NCBI GenBank assembly: GCA_963712715.1
Contig: CAVQJI010000037.1
Coordinates: 124,001 to 188,000 of the forward strand
Direction of reading: 5' to 3'
DNA length: 64,000 nucleotides
From: JAFEDN01 sp963712715
GTDB taxonomy: Bacteria; Pseudomonadota; Gammaproteobacteria; Coxiellales; Coxiellaceae
The notes under the pieces were generated by a model. It ran no database searches. It had not been told where the DNA came from and saw nothing but the letters and a program-made list of their open reading frames with translations. Both the position numbers and the translations under genes were made by a program. Within the stretch, counting starts at the first letter, position 1, and each line of letters starts with the position of its first letter. Below, piece after piece: positions 47,304 to 54,819 of this stretch.

Positions 47304-47336
47304 ATTGTATAGGATGAACCTTAAGAGAACATTAAA
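47304..47336 (-). promoter_or_regulatory. PmrA-type box and -10 for dotDCB
   Basis: Minus strand: TTTAATGTT-CT-CTTAAGGTT (47336 to 47317), 7 bases (CATCCTA), TACAAT (47309-47304). Lies between the divergent dotD and icmT genes; no matching site points toward icmT. Confidence 0.8.
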
Positions 47337-47364
47337 TAATTAGTCTACACTGATACTCAATAAT

Positions 47365-47622
47365 ATGAAACCACCAGCGGATGCTCATTGGCGGGATTCG
47401 GCCCGGTCGATTCGTTTCTTTATCTGGGACGGCAAAGCTGCATTTCCTTTCGTGATTTTTTTGTTGCATATTCGGATCTGGACTTTTATCGTGGCCTTTG
47501 TGGCCATGATTTTTTTTACCGTCCTCAACCGCTATGGGTTTACCCCTTTGGTTTTTTTGCGCTGGCTGCGTTCTTCTATCGCTGGCCGCCGTAAAATCGT
47601 TATTCCCTGGTGGATGGAGTGA
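47365..47622 (+). CDS. icmT: Dot/Icm protein IcmT
   Basis: 85 residues (86 in Legionella). Two membrane segments: PFVIFLLHIRIWTFIVAFVA and onward to FFTVLNRYGFTPLVFL; the opening DAHWRDSARSIRFFIWDGKA is conserved. Small inner-membrane component involved in late stages of infection in Legionella. Divergent from dotD; its downstream spacer to icmS is enlarged by a repeat. Confidence 0.93.
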   Translation: MKPPADAHWRDSARSIRFFIWDGKAAFPFVIFLLHIRIWTFIVAFVAMIFFTVLNRYGFTPLVFLRWLRSSIAGRRKIVIPWWME

Positions 47623-47629
47623 CAGCTTT

Positions 47630-47716
47630 TATATCCTGCGCGAGGCAAAGCCTCTGCTCTTCATTGCGTGGGAGAATCGCGATTCTCCCCCTTGCGATCC
47701 CCCATCGCGGGGATAA
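47630..47716 (+). repeat. RPE-like repeat between icmT and icmS
   Basis: Shares TTTTATATCCTGCG, AGAATCGCGATTCTCCCCCT and TGCGATCCCCCATCGCG with the ubiE copy. It fills the icmT-icmS gap and could fold into a hairpin in the shared transcript. Confidence 0.75.
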
Positions 47717-47754
47717 TTTTTTACAAAAATTATTTTTTATCAGGTGTTTATTAT

Positions 47755-48096
47755 ATGTTAGATTTGGGTAAGAAACTGGTGGCGATCGCCAAAAAACTGC
47801 GGGTTAACTTTACGTTTAAAGACCGTCCAATTGCCCTGGAGGATGTGTTTTCGGAAACAGGGTTACTGCCAGGCCTTACCAAAAGAGCGAACCAGCTGGC
47901 CTCTTTATGCCTGGGATACGGTCTGGGCGCTTCTTTCGAGGAAACAGAGGGTTCTTTGCTCGGAAATAAAGTGATTTTTGACGAATTTACCCCCGATGTC
48001 TTGCGCCTTTTGTGTATCACGGACGTGGTCAATGAATTGCTAAAAAACAGCTCCAACCGTGAACTGGTCGCACTCGACGAACTTATGTATGATTAA
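47755..48096 (+). CDS. icmS: Dot/Icm chaperone IcmS
   Basis: 113 residues (114 in Legionella). MLDLGKKLVAIAKKLRVNFT, EDVFSETGLLPGLTKRANQL and LCLGYGLGASFEETEGSLLG identify it. Acidic cytosolic protein that pairs with IcmW (and LvgA) on the DotL tail to present effectors. The ATG at 47755 follows AGGTG by 8-9 bases. Confidence 0.94.
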   Translation: MLDLGKKLVAIAKKLRVNFTFKDRPIALEDVFSETGLLPGLTKRANQLASLCLGYGLGASFEETEGSLLGNKVIFDEFTPDVLRLLCITDVVNELLKNSSNRELVALDELMYD

Positions 48097-48108
48097 ACCT
48101 GAAATCGC

Positions 48109-48768
48109 ATGAAAAAATGGCTCTTTATTTTACTTTTATTGTTTATTCCTCCGGCGCTTGCCACGGATGATCCCCAGGAATTTTTCCGCGTATGGTCAAA
48201 AATAGACGTGACCGGACCGTTGCGGAGCGACTGGCCGGATTTTAGATACGAAGCATTTGTGGAAAGCCGTAATCAGGAAACCCGCCTTGATTTTTCCACG
48301 GGTTATCGATTTTCGCCCCTGGTGAGCGTCTGGAATGGTTTTTCATGGATTTCTCCCAACAACGGTACCGCGCAGACTTACCGGGCATATCAGCAGCTAA
48401 TATGGGAGTTATTTGATAAGAATCCGATTATCCTGTTCCAGACCCGCACCCGTGTGGAAGAACAGAAACGCGAAGGGCAGCCGGAATGGCTATTGCGGGG
48501 CCGCGAACGCTGGAGGGTCGCTTTCCCCGAAAGATTGGGAAGAAAACTCACCCCCGTTCTTTATGATGAAATTTTCGTCAATTTCAATCAACCCGTCTGG
48601 ATCAAACAAAGGTTTATTGACCAAAACCGGGTTTTCATTGGGGTGGACACGCCCGTATGGAAAAACACTTTTTGGGAGTTTGGTTACATTAATCAGTACA
48701 TATATTCCACTCCCGTCAATACAATGGTCCATATTTTTTCAATTTCTTTAATGATTTTCTTGCCTTAA
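48109..48768 (+). CDS. DUF2490 secreted protein
   Basis: 219 residues. Signal peptide (WLFILLLLFIPPALA), then a beta-rich domain with WSKIDVTGPLRSDWPDFRYE, FSTGYRFSPLVSVWNGFSWI, QQLIWELFDKNPIILFQTRT and RRGRERWRVAFPERLG-like arginines, typical of DUF2490, an outer-membrane barrel-like family. It starts 12 bases after icmS and is probably co-transcribed with icmTS. Role in secretion unknown. Confidence 0.78.
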   Translation: MKKWLFILLLLFIPPALATDDPQEFFRVWSKIDVTGPLRSDWPDFRYEAFVESRNQETRLDFSTGYRFSPLVSVWNGFSWISPNNGTAQTYRAYQQLIWELFDKNPIILFQTRTRVEEQKREGQPEWLLRGRERWRVAFPERLGRKLTPVLYDEIFVNFNQPVWIKQRFIDQNRVFIGVDTPVWKNTFWEFGYINQYIYSTPVNTMVHIFSISLMIFLP

Positions 48769-48779
48769 CCCTATCCGGG

Positions 48780-48943
48780 CATACGCGTCAAGTTAAGCGG
48801 TTGAGCGCCAAAAAGCATAGTCATTGCGAGCGTGAGCGAAGCAATCCAGTTCGAACTTTGTAGAAATTCTGTACTGGATTGCTTCGCTCGCGCTCGCAAT
48901 GACGGCGTCCTTGAGGAAAAAAACTCTTAGCTTGACGCCTATG
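48780..48943. mobile_element. 164-bp MITE-like element with 11-bp direct repeats (copy E)
   Basis: Same element and same orientation as 35899-36061: ends CATACGCGTCAAGTTAAGC and GCTTGACGCCTATG, core at 48821-48902. Bordered by the perfect 11-bp repeat CCCTATCCGGG (48769-48779 and 48944-48954), different from the repeat at copy C, so the two insertions were independent. Marks the left edge of the defence island. Confidence 0.88.
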
Positions 48944-49013
48944 CCCTATCCGGGAGCGGCACGCTTGCATTTATTGACATTTCTGCGGCAATTCCCGGAA
49001 TTTTCGCGCGGCA

Positions 49014-49397
49014 TCATGCGTGATTTTTTTGCATTTTTTTATTATGAATCCCAAAAATTACATTGAATTGAGTAAACCTTGCGATAGGGTGTATTGTTTT
49101 TTTAAATTTCTCAAGTTTTACAAAACCATAAGCAGATAGTGTTTTTAATGTTCTTGATAAGTTGCTGGGCTGTCTTCCCGTGATATCGGCTAATTCCCTT
49201 ATGGAATTAGGTTTTTTTTCATTGATAATTTGTAATAATATTTGATTTTCATCACTAAGTATTTCAGCAAGAGATCTGATTGACGTAAACCAAATTTTAG
49301 GCTCATCCGACGAAGGTTTGTATTCGCCACGAGCTATTGCGATTGTTCGTTCGCGAATTTCTTTTTGAGGCATGATCCCAATTTTTACACGTTTCAT
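49014..49397 (-). CDS. TumA-like antitoxin / winged-helix DNA-binding protein
   Basis: 127 residues. KIWFTSIRSLAEILSDENQI and the winged-helix IRELADITGRQPSNLSRTLK with TLSAYGFVKLEKF are those of the HVO_A0114-type regulators paired with TumE toxins. Its start overlaps the end of the preceding gene by 4 bases, the usual toxin-then-antitoxin coupling of this type. Confidence 0.78.
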   Translation of the reverse strand: MKRVKIGIMPQKEIRERTIAIARGEYKPSSDEPKIWFTSIRSLAEILSDENQILLQIINEKKPNSIRELADITGRQPSNLSRTLKTLSAYGFVKLEKFKKTIHPIARFTQFNVIFGIHNKKMQKNHA

Positions 49398-49771
49398 ATT
49401 TTATCCTCTATATTTAGTCCATTGATACTTAAAATTCTATCAACCTCTGACCAGAAATCTGTAATTAATTGACTTGCATCAATAAACTCATAGGGCACTC
49501 CTTCATCTTGGGAATGTCGATGTCGATGATCATAAGTTTTTCGACCCTGGTGTCTGCCAATGTTCCTTTTCTTTACGGGATGAGCATTATCAAAACCCAT
49601 GATACGTGTACCCTGATGATCATGAAGCGTTAGACTATATCGGATACCATGGGGAATCTCTTCCCTCGCATCCACACGACGAACCTCAAATTTCACCCAA
49701 TGGCCTCCCGGCTGTTCTATCACTACTCCATTCAGGTCGAGAAGTGTGTCAAGATTATTGTTGTAAGTCAT
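49394..49771 (-). CDS. TumE-like toxin (DUF6516)
   Basis: 125 residues. LLDLNGVVIEQPGGHWVKFE, the mid-part SLTLHDHQGTRIMGFDNAHP and the basic/His-rich RKTYDHRHRHSQDEGVPYEF are the DUF6516/TumE pattern. Forms a pair with the winged-helix protein downstream. The biochemical target of this family is not securely known to me. Confidence 0.75.
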   Translation of the reverse strand: MTYNNNLDTLLDLNGVVIEQPGGHWVKFEVRRVDAREEIPHGIRYSLTLHDHQGTRIMGFDNAHPVKKRNIGRHQGRKTYDHRHRHSQDEGVPYEFIDASQLITDFWSEVDRILSINGLNIEDKI

Positions 49772-49815
49772 ATTAGTATCATCTGTTGATAACTATATCA
49801 CAAAATAGTACTCTG

Positions 49816-50265
49816 TCAACTAGCTTTTTCCTCCATGAAGGGTTTGCCACTGTGCAGCCATTCGCGCAGATGACGGGCCACCCTGCTAATATCTTTTTTG
49901 GCGCCGCGAATGGCGCATTCCCAGACTATTCCTATGCGCCAGCCTTCGCGCTGCAAAATTTTCATCACTTTAGCATCGTTGGTCCGATTACCGGCGATTT
50001 TCTTCCGCCAGAATTCTTGCCGGGTTCCGGGTAGTCTAAATAAGGCGCAGTCGTGACCGTGCCAGAAACACCCATGGACGAAGATGACTGCCTGATAATG
50101 CGGCAAAACGATATCGGGTTTACCGCGGAGGCCGGTTGCCTGGAGGTGAAACTGGAAGCCCTGTTCCCGCAACAGCCGGGAGATCAGCATTTCGGGTCTG
50201 GTGTTGCGGCCCCGGATCCCGGACATCATCCGGCTGCGGGTTTTGGCGTTAACTATATCGGTCAT
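49816..50265 (-). CDS. vsr: Very short patch repair endonuclease Vsr
   Basis: 149 residues. Nicks DNA at T:G mismatches produced when a 5-methylcytosine deaminates. RSRMMSGIRGRNTRPEMLIS, RGKPDIVLPHYQAVIFVHGC, FWHGHDC and EGWRIGIVWEC cover the catalytic Asp, the zinc Cys/His ligands and the conserved WEC end. Overlaps the methyltransferase stop by one base, the standard dcm-vsr arrangement. Confidence 0.94.
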   Translation of the reverse strand: MTDIVNAKTRSRMMSGIRGRNTRPEMLISRLLREQGFQFHLQATGLRGKPDIVLPHYQAVIFVHGCFWHGHDCALFRLPGTRQEFWRKKIAGNRTNDAKVMKILQREGWRIGIVWECAIRGAKKDISRVARHLREWLHSGKPFMEEKAS

Positions 50266-51395
50266 CAGGCTGACCGGCTAAGGTGAGGAGTCATGATTCG
50301 CGCCACTTCCTGCATGACCGGCGCCACCACGCTATTTCCGAACTGACGATAAGCCTGGGTGTCACTTACCGGTATTCGAAAACTATCCGGAAATCCCATC
50401 AGGCGAGCGCATTCTCGCGGAGTTAAGCGGCGCGGGCGTTTTCCGCGTCCCTGGCAGACGAGAATTTCTGAGCCGTCTTTATAATAGCGGGCTGACAGGG
50501 TGCGGGTGATGCTCTCGGGATAAACCATCCCAAAGCCAAAACCATTTCCGGCGGCACGGTGTTTTTCCGCATAGGCCTGAAGGTAATTCCATAAATTAGG
50601 CGTCAGCGTATATTTTGTTTGAGGGACATTTTTTTTATGGTCAAAAAACCGTTCTCCGTCCCATGGCAGTGCAGGTTCGCTGCCATCTGTTTTGTGAAGG
50701 ATTGATGATAAACGCGGACCTTCGGCTGGCAGGCGCATATCGCTCCACAAAAAATCCTTTTTTTCGCGGAAACCAACGATAATAATCCGTTCCCGGTGTT
50801 GCGGAGTGAAGTGTTTGCCATCGATAATTTTGTAGTGGACATCGTATTTTAATTCATCCCGCAATGTCTTCAGGATGACAGTAAATGTGTTACCGCCGTC
50901 GTGCGAAAGTAGGTTTTTTACATTTTCCAACAGAAAAGCCTCCGGACGTTTTGCGGCGATGATACGCGCCACATCAAAGAAGAGCGTCCCCTGCGTCGCA
51001 CATTCGAAACCGTGAGGGCGCCCGAGAGAATTTTTTTTACTGACCCCGGCGATGCTGAAAGGCTGGCAGGGAAATCCAGCCAACAGCACATCGTGCTCAG
51101 GAATCCTTTCGGCAGCCACAGGCACGATATCGCCGATGAACAGATGGTGGTTGCCATAGTTCTCAAGGTAAGTTTTTTTTGAAAAATCGTTCCACTCACT
51201 GGTGAACACACATTCACCGCCCTGATTTTCAAACCCCATGCGCATACCGCCGATGCCGGCGAAAAGGTCGATAAAGCGAAAGCGGCCATTCTTATCTCGG
51301 GCGATTTTCCCGGGATTAGACCGTTTCGTCGATTGGGCTGATGGCTGGGAGGCTTTGCCGCGGATCATCTTTTCCTCGATATATAATATACTCAT
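50265..51395 (-). CDS. DNA (cytosine-5) methyltransferase
   Basis: 376 residues. C5-MTase motifs in order: FIDLFAGIGGMRMGFEN (I), LLAGFPCQPFSIAG (IV, catalytic Cys), FLLENVKNLLSHDGG (VI), TPQHRERIIIVGF (VIII), then a short target domain and FGNSVVAPVM (X). The first 25 residues are a loose basic extension. Recognition sequence cannot be read off; the Vsr partner suggests a target containing a deamination-prone internal methyl-C. No restriction nuclease gene lies beside it. Confidence 0.93.
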   Translation of the reverse strand: MSILYIEEKMIRGKASQPSAQSTKRSNPGKIARDKNGRFRFIDLFAGIGGMRMGFENQGGECVFTSEWNDFSKKTYLENYGNHHLFIGDIVPVAAERIPEHDVLLAGFPCQPFSIAGVSKKNSLGRPHGFECATQGTLFFDVARIIAAKRPEAFLLENVKNLLSHDGGNTFTVILKTLRDELKYDVHYKIIDGKHFTPQHRERIIIVGFREKKDFLWSDMRLPAEGPRLSSILHKTDGSEPALPWDGERFFDHKKNVPQTKYTLTPNLWNYLQAYAEKHRAAGNGFGFGMVYPESITRTLSARYYKDGSEILVCQGRGKRPRRLTPRECARLMGFPDSFRIPVSDTQAYRQFGNSVVAPVMQEVARIMTPHLSRSA

Positions 51396-51768
51396 CGCGA
51401 ATGATTTTTTGAATTAATTCCTCTACTTCCCCCTTTGAAAAAGGGGGATTGAGGGGGATTTTTATATATAAATCCCTCCTAACCTCCCGCCTGCACCCTT
51501 TGGGTGTTTTTAAAGGGAGGAATAATAGCGAAACTTATAATTTTACACCTAAAATTCATTCGGAATGACCAGATTATCACCTGGAAACAATTTCTTTGCC
51601 AGGTGTTGGGATAAAGTAAATGGTCATTTAATCTATTTTAGATCATATAATGATCAATACTATTTCAAAAATGAGCATTTAAGAGAAAATTTCTCTTGTT
51701 TCAGATGAATTCATTGATTTTTTGAATAAAATGTGGCATTTTACCAGAAAAAATCTTGGGGAGTGGTC
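51396..51768. other. Intergenic region with palindromic G/C-run repeat
   Basis: About 370 bases between the divergent methyltransferase and RloA-like genes. A hairpin-rich repeat occupies 51427-51522: arms TTCCCCCTTTGAAAAAGG and CCTTTAAAGGGAGGAA-like segments around a TATATATA centre. The rest is AT-rich and likely holds both promoters; no gene was seen. Confidence 0.55.
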
Positions 51769-53070
51769 ATGCTTATTAGTTTTTCAATTGAAAATTGGCA
51801 ATGCTTTCGTGACAAAGTTACTTTGTCCATGGTGAAAACCGCGGAGCAACAACATGGCGAGCGCCTTCCCAGTATTAATGGAAAGACTTTGTTACCTGCC
51901 GCTGCTATTTACGGCGGCAATGCTTCTGGAAAGACAAAATTTTTTAACGCTTTTGAATTTGCCCAGAGGTTTGTTACCATCATTACCCAACCTGAAAATT
52001 CTATTCCTCGCGACCATTTTCGACTGGATCCTCAATGCGCGATTAAACCGTCTACATTTACATTCGAGTTTTTAATTAAAGACACAGAAAAAAAAAGTAC
52101 TTGTTATGAATTTAGTTTTTCTGTTAATGATCGCGTTGTTGTTGAAGAGAAGTTAATAAAAATCTTGCCACGCGGCGAAAAGATACTTTATCACAGAGAA
52201 CCGGGTAAAAAAATAAATTTCCCGGATGATATAGAATTGCAAAAAGATCAGCGATTACAATTTGTTGCTGATGGTGTAAGGGAAAATATACTATTTTTAA
52301 GTACTACAGTCGACCAAAAATTTAAGTATTTTAAACCAATCTATGATTGGTTTAAGCATGAACTTGTTTTGTTAAATCCTTTTTCTTCTTTTGAATTTTT
52401 TGATTCGGAAGTAGATTATGAAGAATTAAGTAGTTTCTTATCTGAATTTGACACGGGAATTGATAGTGTTGGTTTAGAGGATATTTCTTTTCAAATACAT
52501 GAAAGTGTGAAAAAAAATCTACTTCAGAATTTAATGGAAGGAATGTCGGCCCGCGTAGCAAACGGATGGATATTTAAAAAGGAAAATGGTGATATTTCTG
52601 TAAAAAAATTAGTTTCATATCATCAGTCCATGCAGGGAGAAAAAATTCCCTTTGAAATTAATCGTGATGAATCCACAGGTACTCAACGAATTATCAATTT
52701 AGCTCCTTATTTCCTGGATTTGATTCAAAACAAGAAGCCAAAGCTATATGTCGTTGATGAGTTAGATCGTTGCCTTCATACCTTAGCGACGAAAGCACTT
52801 CTGGAGCGATATCTTTCTTCCTGTTCGAAAGATACTCGTTCCCAGTTACTATTTACCACTCATGACGTGCTTTTGATGGATCAAAAATTATTGAGAAGAG
52901 ATGAAATTTGGATAAATGAGCGTGATATGCAGGGAAATTCTTCTTTATTTTCTCTTGCTGAATATAAAGATGTCAGAAACGATAAAGATATTCGAAAAAG
53001 TTATTTACAAGGTCGGTTTGGAGGTATCCCTAAAATTTTTTTACAGGGGTTGAACTTAACTGAGAAATAA
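51769..53070 (+). CDS. RloA-like ATPase (AAA_15/SMC-like)
   Basis: 433 residues from MLISFSIENWQCFRDKVTLS. Walker A AIYGGNASGKTKFFNAF and late motifs ESTGTQRIINLAPYFLDLIQ, YVVDELDRCLHTLATKALLE (Walker B) and LLFTTHDVLLMDQKLLRRDE are typical of AAA_15 ATPases found in RloAB/AbiL-type phage-defence pairs. The start chosen skips 12 upstream codons that lack a ribosome site. Paired with RloB 11 bases downstream. Confidence 0.85.
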   Translation: MLISFSIENWQCFRDKVTLSMVKTAEQQHGERLPSINGKTLLPAAAIYGGNASGKTKFFNAFEFAQRFVTIITQPENSIPRDHFRLDPQCAIKPSTFTFEFLIKDTEKKSTCYEFSFSVNDRVVVEEKLIKILPRGEKILYHREPGKKINFPDDIELQKDQRLQFVADGVRENILFLSTTVDQKFKYFKPIYDWFKHELVLLNPFSSFEFFDSEVDYEELSSFLSEFDTGIDSVGLEDISFQIHESVKKNLLQNLMEGMSARVANGWIFKKENGDISVKKLVSYHQSMQGEKIPFEINRDESTGTQRIINLAPYFLDLIQNKKPKLYVVDELDRCLHTLATKALLERYLSSCSKDTRSQLLFTTHDVLLMDQKLLRRDEIWINERDMQGNSSLFSLAEYKDVRNDKDIRKSYLQGRFGGIPKIFLQGLNLTEK

Positions 53071-53081
53071 ATAAGGATGGT

Positions 53082-53684
53082 ATGGAAAGACCAAAAGGAC
53101 GATTTGCGCGGCCATGTTCGATTAGGCCGTATCGGAATATTTTCTTTATATTGATGGAAGGCAAAGAAACTGAGCCTCAATATTTTCGTTTTTTGAGAAA
53201 AAAATATGAGACTATTGTAATTCGTCCCCTGTCGCACCGTACCCAAAATCATCCTTTGCAAATATTAGAAAGAGCCAGAAAATTAATAGAAAATGAAAAT
53301 TTAAAAAAGAATGATCATGTTTGCATAGTAGTGGATATAGATAACAATAAAAAAGAAGATATCCAAACTTTAATTGACTGGAGCAGGGAAGATGCTCGCT
53401 TTATCCTGGCGATAAGCAATCCTAACTTTGAGTTTTGGTTATTACACCACTTTGATAAAGGGGATGGTATTTCTTCTAAAAGAGAGTGCTATGAACGATT
53501 GCAAAGATATTGGTCAGATTATAAAAAAACTAATCTCAATGAAAAAATATTATTAAGAATAGACGAAGCAGTAAATAACGCCAAAGCCAGACACAGTCAG
53601 TGCCAGGATTGGTATATGGATAGTCACACCACCGTTTACCGGTTGATAGAAAAAATACAGGCTATTGCATCTCGTGAATCATAA
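53082..53684 (+). CDS. RloB-like protein
   Basis: 200 residues. NIFFILMEGKETEPQYFRFL (EGxxTExxY, acidic site), HVCIVVDIDNNKK (second acidic site) and SNPNFEFWLLHHFDKGD are the RloB family pattern, a TOPRIM-like nuclease fold. With the AAA_15 ATPase it makes the two-gene unit seen beside restriction-modification loci and in AbiL abortive infection. GGATGGT precedes the ATG. Confidence 0.87.
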   Translation: MERPKGRFARPCSIRPYRNIFFILMEGKETEPQYFRFLRKKYETIVIRPLSHRTQNHPLQILERARKLIENENLKKNDHVCIVVDIDNNKKEDIQTLIDWSREDARFILAISNPNFEFWLLHHFDKGDGISSKRECYERLQRYWSDYKKTNLNEKILLRIDEAVNNAKARHSQCQDWYMDSHTTVYRLIEKIQAIASRES

Positions 53685-53755
53685 AGCATTTATCTTGCCC
53701 AATGACTTTCAAGTAACATATTGATTTTAAATAGAACTTTTTCCTCGTTATATGA

Positions 53756-53784
53756 CCTTAGGGAGAAACTCTTAGCTTTGCGAG
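53756..53784. repeat. Relic of the 163-bp element's right arm
   Basis: CCTTAGGGAGAAACTCTTAG followed by CTTTGCGAG resembles the right arm of the elements at 35899 and 48780 (CCTTGAGGAAAAAAACTCTT then AGCTTGACG). It lies directly before the icmR-like promoter, at the right edge of the defence island. Confidence 0.45.
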
Positions 53785-53841
53785 TCAATTCCTGAATGAA
53801 TACTGTGCCTTAGGATCCGCAGACGGGTAGATACGTACATT

Positions 53842-53874
53842 TTTAATGATTTCTTAAGGTTCATGCGTTAGAAT
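53842..53874 (+). promoter_or_regulatory. PmrA-type box and -10 for the icmR-like/icmQ/dotM/dotL unit
   Basis: TTTAATGAT-TT-CTTAAGGTT (53842-53861), 7 bases (CATGCGT), TAGAAT (53869-53874). Same layout as at icmW, icmV and dotD. It shows that block II has its own promoter despite the island upstream. Confidence 0.8.
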
Positions 53875-53942
53875 GGTTCTTCAATGGGTACGATTTGTAC
53901 ACCATAAATTACCGGGATTATCATTAGAAAGGGTGCAATACT

Positions 53943-54101
53943 ATGACAAATGACAGTTTTTTAGCAAATCAGCGAACTGAACGGCTGCAGGATGCCATTG
54001 AATTAACCCAGATTATAGTGGCGATAGTTCAGTGCGCCCGCGAAATTATCCCTGATTCTGCCTCCCAGCAGGAGCGGCAGCCAAGGGGACCTTCCCGGTA
54101 A
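53943..54101 (+). CDS. Small gene in the icmR position (FIR candidate), 52 aa
   Basis: Starts MTNDSFLANQRTERLQDAIE and ends ERQPRGPSR. AAAGGGTG lies before the ATG, and the gene is the first one after a PmrA-type promoter, 7 bases ahead of icmQ. In Legionellales the gene next to icmQ encodes a hypervariable partner of IcmQ (FIR, functional homologue of IcmR) that cannot be found by similarity. The predicted content fits: one helix with a hydrophobic face at about residues 14-36 (LQDAIELTQIIVAIVQCARE) and a polar tail. Short even for this group. Confidence 0.65.
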   Translation: MTNDSFLANQRTERLQDAIELTQIIVAIVQCAREIIPDSASQQERQPRGPSR

Positions 54102-54108
54102 TTAGCGG

Positions 54109-54804
54109 ATGAAAATAATGAGCAATATCCAAACTGATTTAGCCGAACACCAAACCCGCAAGCATTTGCTGGTGCAGCTGAAGGCCGAAAAGCCACGCAT
54201 TATGGCCGCTGTGGAAAAATTTTCTTCGCAGCAGGACCGGCAGGCGCCCGGCGCTTTACTGGCTTTAGAAGACATGCTCGCGGCGATAGACCGCGTGATT
54301 GCCGCCGGTGACTGGAACAGTTCACTGTTTTTACGCAATACCATAAAGCCATTGGTAGTTCTGTGCGAAGACGCCCGGCAATTACGGGAACAGTTAATGG
54401 GTAATGTGACACGCGAAAAGGTCAACGCGCCGGTGCTGGCGGCTGACATGATAAAGGTCTATATCGCGATTTTTCAGTATAAAGCTCACAACGCGAAGGA
54501 TTGGGAATCGCAATTGCAGGCCTTGCCGCAATACGTCTTTGGACGGCCCATTTACCGGCACGAGGCCGCGGCGCAGCAGGCGTTGCGCACCAAATTAGTG
54601 CAGACTTCCGATGCTTACGTCTGTATAGGCGTCCCGGAAACTGCTATCCAAACGGGTGAATTTCATCCCTCGCAAATGGATAAACAGGGCAATGCGTTAG
54701 TGCAGTTAGCGCCAGGCTCGGTACGGAGCGAAAACATTTTAGAATTTGTGTATCAGGATCAGCGTTATTATTTTATCGATGGAAAATTAATTGAAAAAAC
54801 ATAA
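54109..54804 (+). CDS. icmQ: Dot/Icm protein IcmQ
   Basis: 231 residues. The N-terminal helical part contains LLALEDMLAAIDRVIAAGDW and SLFLRNTIKPLVVLCEDARQ, matching IcmQ's four-helix membrane-inserting domain; the C-terminal part (QYVFGRPIYRHEAAAQQALR, YVCIGVPETAIQTGEFHPSQ) corresponds to its NAD-binding domain. IcmQ is kept in check by IcmR/FIR. Somewhat longer than the Legionella protein (191). An ATG at 54118 is an alternative start. Confidence 0.88.
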   Translation: MKIMSNIQTDLAEHQTRKHLLVQLKAEKPRIMAAVEKFSSQQDRQAPGALLALEDMLAAIDRVIAAGDWNSSLFLRNTIKPLVVLCEDARQLREQLMGNVTREKVNAPVLAADMIKVYIAIFQYKAHNAKDWESQLQALPQYVFGRPIYRHEAAAQQALRTKLVQTSDAYVCIGVPETAIQTGEFHPSQMDKQGNALVQLAPGSVRSENILEFVYQDQRYYFIDGKLIEKT

Positions 54805-54819
54805 AGTAGGTAAGAAATT

